This document shows positions 59,327 through 64,000 of a DNA stretch of 64,000 nt, one piece after another. The notes below the pieces were generated by a model, which saw only the letters and a list, made by a program, of their open reading frames with translations, did not search any database and was not told the origin of the DNA. Origin of the DNA: Triatoma infestans (lineage: Eukaryota > Arthropoda > Insecta > Hemiptera > Reduviidae); contig JAAEAF010002755.1 of NCBI GenBank assembly GCA_011037195.1, positions 46,419-110,418 on the forward strand. The letters are read 5' to 3'. Positions within the stretch are counted from its first letter, which is position 1. The number at the start of each line of letters is the position of its first letter. Position numbers and translations under genes: made by a program.

Positions 59327-59578
59327 AAACCTATTGCGCAACAGCCCATGAAAGGCCAAGTCTTGCCAGACGGCAATTTGAATAGGAGGATGGCGTGTGG
59401 TAAGCACGTCGCAGTTCCCACGCCGTTTAGTTCCGGCCTTCGCTACCTAGGGCGCTACTAACTGTAGATTCCCACTTTTTTATCACGATGCTGGGTCAAC
59501 ACCGACTTTGCCCTCACGGGAATCGAATCCTGAATTTTCGCACGAAAAGGAGTGCGCTAGCCACTAGACCAACGCATG
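59327..59578 (-). repeat. tRNA-headed SINE, family S1, copy 3
   Basis: Minus-strand head with TAGTGGCTAGCGCACTCC (A box) and GATTCGATTCCCGTGAGG (B box region), body with GGCCGGAACTAAACGGCG, and tail end at the A-run 59317-59330. It matches 39252-39495 along its full length. Confidence 0.87.
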
Positions 59579-59599
59579 AGGTGTTTGTAAGTCTATTAG

Positions 59600-59700
59600 T
59601 TTTATTTATTATACTATTACTACTATTTATTGTACTATTACTACCATTTATTGTACTATTACTACCATTTATTATTCTATTACTTTTATTTATAACCTTT
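59600..59700 (+). repeat. Tandem 21-bp minisatellite
   Basis: About five copies of CTATTACTACCATTTATTGTA, with small variants. The frame 59488-59706 ends in LLPFI repeats because of it; this is not a protein. Confidence 0.8.
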
Positions 59701-61873
59701 TTCTAGGAAAATTCATTTTTATTTATTTATTTATTTTTTTTTTTTGAGAGCTGCATCGTTGAATTTTTTTCTTAAGCTCCACTTCAATGATATGTGTGCT
59801 TTATTAAGCTGTATAAATTTTCATAAATTGCATTAATAGATTCCAAATGTAAACAAAATTTCTTTAGCAGAAGTGCAAGTTTACAGAAACGATTTTTGGT
59901 TTTCTCGAATATGGCTCCAAAAATTGAGTATATAATAAAGTACTCCATAAATATGTTCTTGTAAAAATAAAAAAATCTGATCTGTGTCATCATGGATATA
60001 TCGCCAAAATGATGTAATGGGAAGAAATAAATTATAAAAAATCTTTTATATAAATGAAGTATTTATTTAAGTAATTATAAACTTTAGGCTGTAAAAAATA
60101 TATATATATATATAAAGTGATCTGTTAGGCGTTAAGGCTATTAAATAGCCCTACTTTTCTAAACATACGTGACATATTACAATACTGGAAATTGGTGAGT
60201 CTAAAAACGTATTTAAATCACCTATGCAGATTTAGTTGGAAACAACAACAACCCTATTTCAACAAGAATCATTTCCGTTCGAACCTCAGAACAGCATTCC
60301 TGCTTTCTTTAACAAATAGAAAAACGGATTAGATATTCTTAGCAATGACATTCTCAATGAGTTCACAGCAGATACAACAGTTTTGCCCTTACTTTGGCCT
60401 AAATATCGAAAATTTCTGAATTCATAAAAAACTGTTTCTTTATTTAAATAAACTGTAATAAATGTATTAAACTGTAAATCTGCAAAAAAACTGTAATAAA
60501 TCCAAGAAATTGTTCATCAAATAATTGCAGATCTTGAAATTGAATTTTAGAATCAATCTTAACTATTATTTTACGCTTGAAGAAATTCATTACTCACTTC
60601 CTCGACTCTTGCTCCGACATTGCCCACAAACTATCACATATGATCAACACTTAATCTCAAATTCCTGAGCAACCAACTCCTAGACAAAGGCCGACAAAGT
60701 TAATTAATGTTTGCAATTACCCATTTAATAAAGCGGATCCACAGGTAAAACACTAGGTTGCCACAAATATTCCTTCACCTTCATCGACAGTGATTGATCC
60801 AATATACAAACACAACACAATAACAGATCGTCTAGGTAGCAGTTAGAAGCTTCGTGGCCTTAAGTGGGAGATTGACAATCAAAATTTAAGCCCATTCGCA
60901 AAAAACATGGTAGTAGGCGTGGCAGAAGGTTAAATACTCCTTAATTTTGGTGGCGCTATAATGCAGTTGCTGAAGGAGTTATTGAGTTCAACTTTTGTGG
61001 GGCGAATTAGCTGGTTCATTATAAGATACTTTGCAATGGAGCAGTATATTTTCAGGCGCAATTCTTTTGAGGCACTTATTTACAAAGAGCTAATGAAGAT
61101 AATGCTAAATGAACCTTCTTGGCAGAGAAAAGAATGAACTAGAGAATCAAGGACTTCTTGGTTAAGGAACATTGTCCTTCTTATGAAATATTTACACCGT
61201 TGTGTTTATAATAAAACTACTTTGTGGAAAATATAGCTAACGAATTAGCATAAAGCTGCTATGGTTCTGTACACCCACTAGATTAATACAAGATATTTAT
61301 TTGCACCAACATTTCTATTATGTACTGTATTTTTAATTTCCACATTCTCTAAAGTAATCACTCAAACAATCATACACCCATCTGCACAAGTGCCGGGGTG
61401 CTAATCCCGGCTTCAGGCCCACCCTTCCGTAAATTTAGTGGCTCCCCAATTACAAACGACATTTTGACGATCAAATGATGTGTTGCCATCCCTGACCGGC
61501 GTTGGTCAAGGAATATTATTATTTCTAGAGGCGATATAGTCTTAGCGAGCTTTGTGCGGTATGTAACTATTGGCGAACTATTGCCCTAAAATCGGAAAAA
61601 AATAAGCAAGGTTGTTTCCTATGTAATTTCCTTTGCTGAATCTGAATATTTTCATTCTTATAAATATTAAATCAGAAAATCAGAAATATAAATCATAAAT
61701 CAGAAACGATAATGTGAGCATCAATTTGTAAAAGTACAATTTGGCCTTCTGGTAGCTCAGTAAATCTCTCCTCATTTCAGGTTTTCATCACGAATCAGAT
61801 ATGAATCAACAACTTAACAAGAGTAGCAAAACGTCATATCTCAGTTAAAGCTCTACCCAAGATTCTATGTAAC
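59701..61873. other. AT-rich spacer, no gene recognised
   Basis: A faint family A-like segment may lie at 59701-59990 (GAAAATTCATTTTTA and ATGGCTCCAAAAATTGAGTA). An AT run is at 60100-60115. The rest has no recognisable feature. Confidence 0.45.
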
Positions 61874-62270
61874 TGGATCTGATGAGAGGATCCAAAGCAG
61901 AGAGAGAGAGAGAGAGAGAGACAAATATAATAGGTTTCAGAAGAATAGGAATTAGTGAGGAAGGTTTTTGAGAAATAAGCTAGAATAAATGCTGAACACT
62001 ATATAATAAAATACAGACACAAAACTGCCAGGACTTTACACAAAAATACAAATTAGGTAGCGAGAGATTTAGGCTGAATAAAGAGAAAAGTAGTAGTTGG
62101 TTGCTGACTCGTTGTTAACTGCTCTAAAGACTGTCCCCTGTAGGACAAGCGCAGCTGTATATATACTCAGTGTCTCCAGGCTAGTCTGGCTTAAGTAGCG
62201 AGTGAGAATCTTAAATTTGTGTCTCTCTCTCTGCTTTAGATTCCTCTCCTCGGATCCTATTATATTCTAC
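61874..62270. mobile_element. Family E foldback element with GA microsatellite inside its inverted repeats
   Basis: The left end has GAGAGGATCCAAAGCAGAGA and a GA run. The right end has TCTCTCTCTCTGCTTTAGAT followed by TCCTCTCCTCGGATCC, which is the inverse with a short extra segment. The interior matches 34836-35050. No coding frame, so non-autonomous. A terminal fragment is at 30355. Confidence 0.75.
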
Positions 62271-62999
62271 GTAAGATTTTTTTGTTGAAAATACAGTATT
62301 ATCAAAATATTTTGTAGTTAAATAACTGGAATAATAGTAGATTAAAAATAGAAATTGGCTGATTAAGACATCTAAATATATAAAAACAATAAAACTATGT
62401 TAATGTATAATATAATAATGTGTAAATGAAGAATAGTAATGGTTTAATTTATTTATAAATTGTATTGTATCCTATGCTAATGATGAATATTCATTGCAGT
62501 AATATATGAAAATGAAAGCAATGTCATTAAAGGTATATATATATATATATATAATTGTCGAAGCTTTTGCTTACCAAAATAAACATAGTAATTGAAATAA
62601 TAGTCACCAATTTATATTGATAACAACGGTTACTATATATAGTTACACCGGCTAATAAATATTCACATAATTTGTAATTTTGTATTTTATTGAAGTCTAT
62701 ACGAGTTCACTAGTTAGAACCATACTGAGCAACCCAATTCATTCATTCATATGCCACTCAATTAACTGTCATCGTTGTCAAATGTTTCTAATGACATAGA
62801 ATATCTTACACTGCAAACTAATGTGATCTTCCTGATTAATATAATAATAATAAAAATCATTTATTTACACAATAAGAGCATTACAAAATATTCACATAAA
62901 CGAGAACCCTTGGTCAATTTGACCATTGGCGAGTTCCAATTAAATAAAAGATATTCACCAAAGTAGTAGAAGTATAAAAGTCTTCAAGAAATAGGGAGA
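62271..62999. other. AT-rich spacer, no gene recognised
   Basis: An AT run lies at 62534-62552. The frame 62775-62966 has no domain. Confidence 0.45.
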
Positions 63000-63290
63000 T
63001 AAGCATTTTCTCAGAATAGCCAAAGGAATGGCCAGGCGGTATTGAAGGCTTTGCTTAGTAAAGTGAGCCTGAAGTGGGTGCCGGGACAAACGAGGATAGA
63101 GAATAATGAAACAGCCACTCAACTGGCCAGGAATGGAGTTAACACTCCGTTCTGTGGCATGCGCGTCCCTGAAAAAGTAGAAAGACTTTTTGGATTTCCT
63201 CTGGCGTCCAGTCACAGAGTGGATTCTTTGGAGTAGAAGCCATGCTTGGTTAAAATCCAGAAAAAGAGGTATAATAAACCTCTTACTTTA
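63000..63290 (+). pseudogene. LINE RNase H C-terminal fragment
   Basis: The plus frame 63042-63236 encodes VSLKWVPGQTRIENNETATQ and LARNGVNTPFCG, equivalent to the WVPGHxGIxGNExADxLAR motif in which His, one Gly and the final Asp are replaced. The body downstream to about 63290 is consistent with the linker that follows RNase H. It is short and dead. Confidence 0.72.
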
Positions 63291-63540
63291 TCATCTTCAA
63301 ACGTTTATGCTGAATAGCAAAATTTACCTAATCACAAGCTAATGTGACACACTGGGGTGTAACAAACCCCAAAAATAATTAAAAATACTAAAATCTGGAG
63401 TTATATCTACAACCAGACGAGTTGTATAACAAATGTTATACAAATATTTATTTAGATTTTGGAGGGAAAATGTGTAAATCACAGTATATTTCTGTAAATC
63501 ACCTAGAAAGAAAGCGTGGGATATTTATATTCTTATGTGT
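63291..63540. other. Spacer between two LINE fragments
   Basis: No gene recognised. Confidence 0.4.
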
Positions 63541-63544
63541 AGTG

Positions 63545-64000
63545 TTGCTGACGTTCTGGAAGCAAGTGCGGCGCTCCAGCGAGAAGGCGGCGAGGGTAAC
63601 GGCGAGCTTGAGCAGACTGATGGCAAATGTGGGAGCACCGAGGGCCAGCAGACGCCGGCTCCTCATATCCATCATGAATGGCATCCTAAGGATTGGCATC
63701 ACGAATGGATGCGAGGTTTGGGCTAGGTCCAAGCGGTGCAGAGGAGGGGGCTCTGAGGATCGCCAGTGCGTACCGCATTTGTCGGGTCCTGCGGTTTTGG
63801 TGGTTGCAGGGGTAGCTCCTATCGAACCTCATGGCGCGGGAAAGGTCCAGGCCCGGGAGTTGAAGGCCGAGATGGAGAGGCTGAGGCCAGATTTGTATCC
63901 AGGTAGAACCTGATGATGGGTGCACGAGCGTTGGGAGGAGGAGCATCGCGTGTAGGTGGACGGCAAGACTCATCCCAAGCTTGGCGAATGGGTAAGTAGA
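63545..64000 (+). pseudogene. R1-clade LINE polymerase, C-terminal part, runs off the window
   Basis: The plus frame reads SEKAARVTASLSRLMANVG and RASRRRLLISIMNGILRIG. After a frameshift near 63740 it continues with HLSGPAVLVVAGVAPIEPHG, and after another it has an R-W-E-E-E-type helix and a W-T-x-R-L-I-P-x-L-x-W-like end near 63920-63990. This sequence of motifs is characteristic of R1-clade reverse transcriptase C-termini. The region is GC-rich compared with its flanks, so this copy may be comparatively young. The upstream reading (63422-63545) is chance. Confidence 0.82.

Noticed and set aside
59488..59706. 72-codon frame with a repeated LLPFI end, resembling membrane segments
   Set aside because: The repeats are a 21-bp minisatellite, and the front part is the antisense of the SINE head.
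61874..62270. Family E as a solo LTR
   Set aside because: The ends are inverse copies of each other over more than 20 bp, which fits a foldback element better than an LTR.
63422..63544. Start of the long frame at 63422 as a true protein N-terminus
   Set aside because: The first 40 codons have no relation to the R1 polymerase that begins near 63545; the frame is open by chance.

Overview
This window looks like non-coding nuclear DNA from an arthropod, most plausibly an insect and possibly a hemipteran. That placement is an inference from the very AT-rich background and the load of R1-, Jockey- and I-type non-LTR retrotransposon remnants, tRNA-headed SINEs and short hairpin-ended DNA repeats. 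I find no intact host protein gene, no tRNA or rRNA gene and no CRISPR array. Nearly every long open frame lies inside a repeat or is a chance frame in low-complexity DNA.

Layout. 1-0.99 kb: broken retrotransposon gag running into a 270-bp repeat (family B). 1.2-3.2 kb: an old family A copy and a LINE tail. 3.97-5.7 kb: a broken, intronless, unrecognised gene of about 405 codons followed by a decayed, internally deleted tandem copy; this is the only protein-like unit I cannot assign to a known repeat type. 5.9-14 kb: AT-rich filler, SINE-like and hammerhead-like fragments, two more B copies and a second gag copy. 14.9-17.7 kb: two near-complete family A elements. 18.6-24.1 kb: LINE tails and two copies of a TATA-bearing element (family D). 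25.6-26.5 kb: a long-inverted-repeat foldback element. 28.4-36.2 kb: a strand-asymmetric GC-richer block, LINE fragments, an LTR-like block with 59-bp tandem repeats, a SINE and family E foldback elements. 38.2-38.9 kb: the best family D copy, with 62-bp terminal inverted repeats. 39.3-41.3 kb: SINEs, a minisatellite and a hammerhead-like motif. 41.9-50.6 kb: a dense nest of family A copies in both orientations around an R1-type reverse transcriptase remnant. 50.6-64 kb: Jockey, I and R1-type fragments, two SINEs, a diverged A copy and a third family E element; the last R1 fragment runs off the right end.

The genes do not form a pathway. The window records successive insertions, in which short non-autonomous elements (A, B, D, E and SINEs) greatly outnumber recognisable enzyme-coding remnants, all of them broken. 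The leads most worth following are the unassigned broken gene and its tandem copy, family A with its hairpin termini and internal modules, the recurring hammerhead-like motifs with different but complementary stems, and family D with a conserved TATA region inside a long-TIR element.
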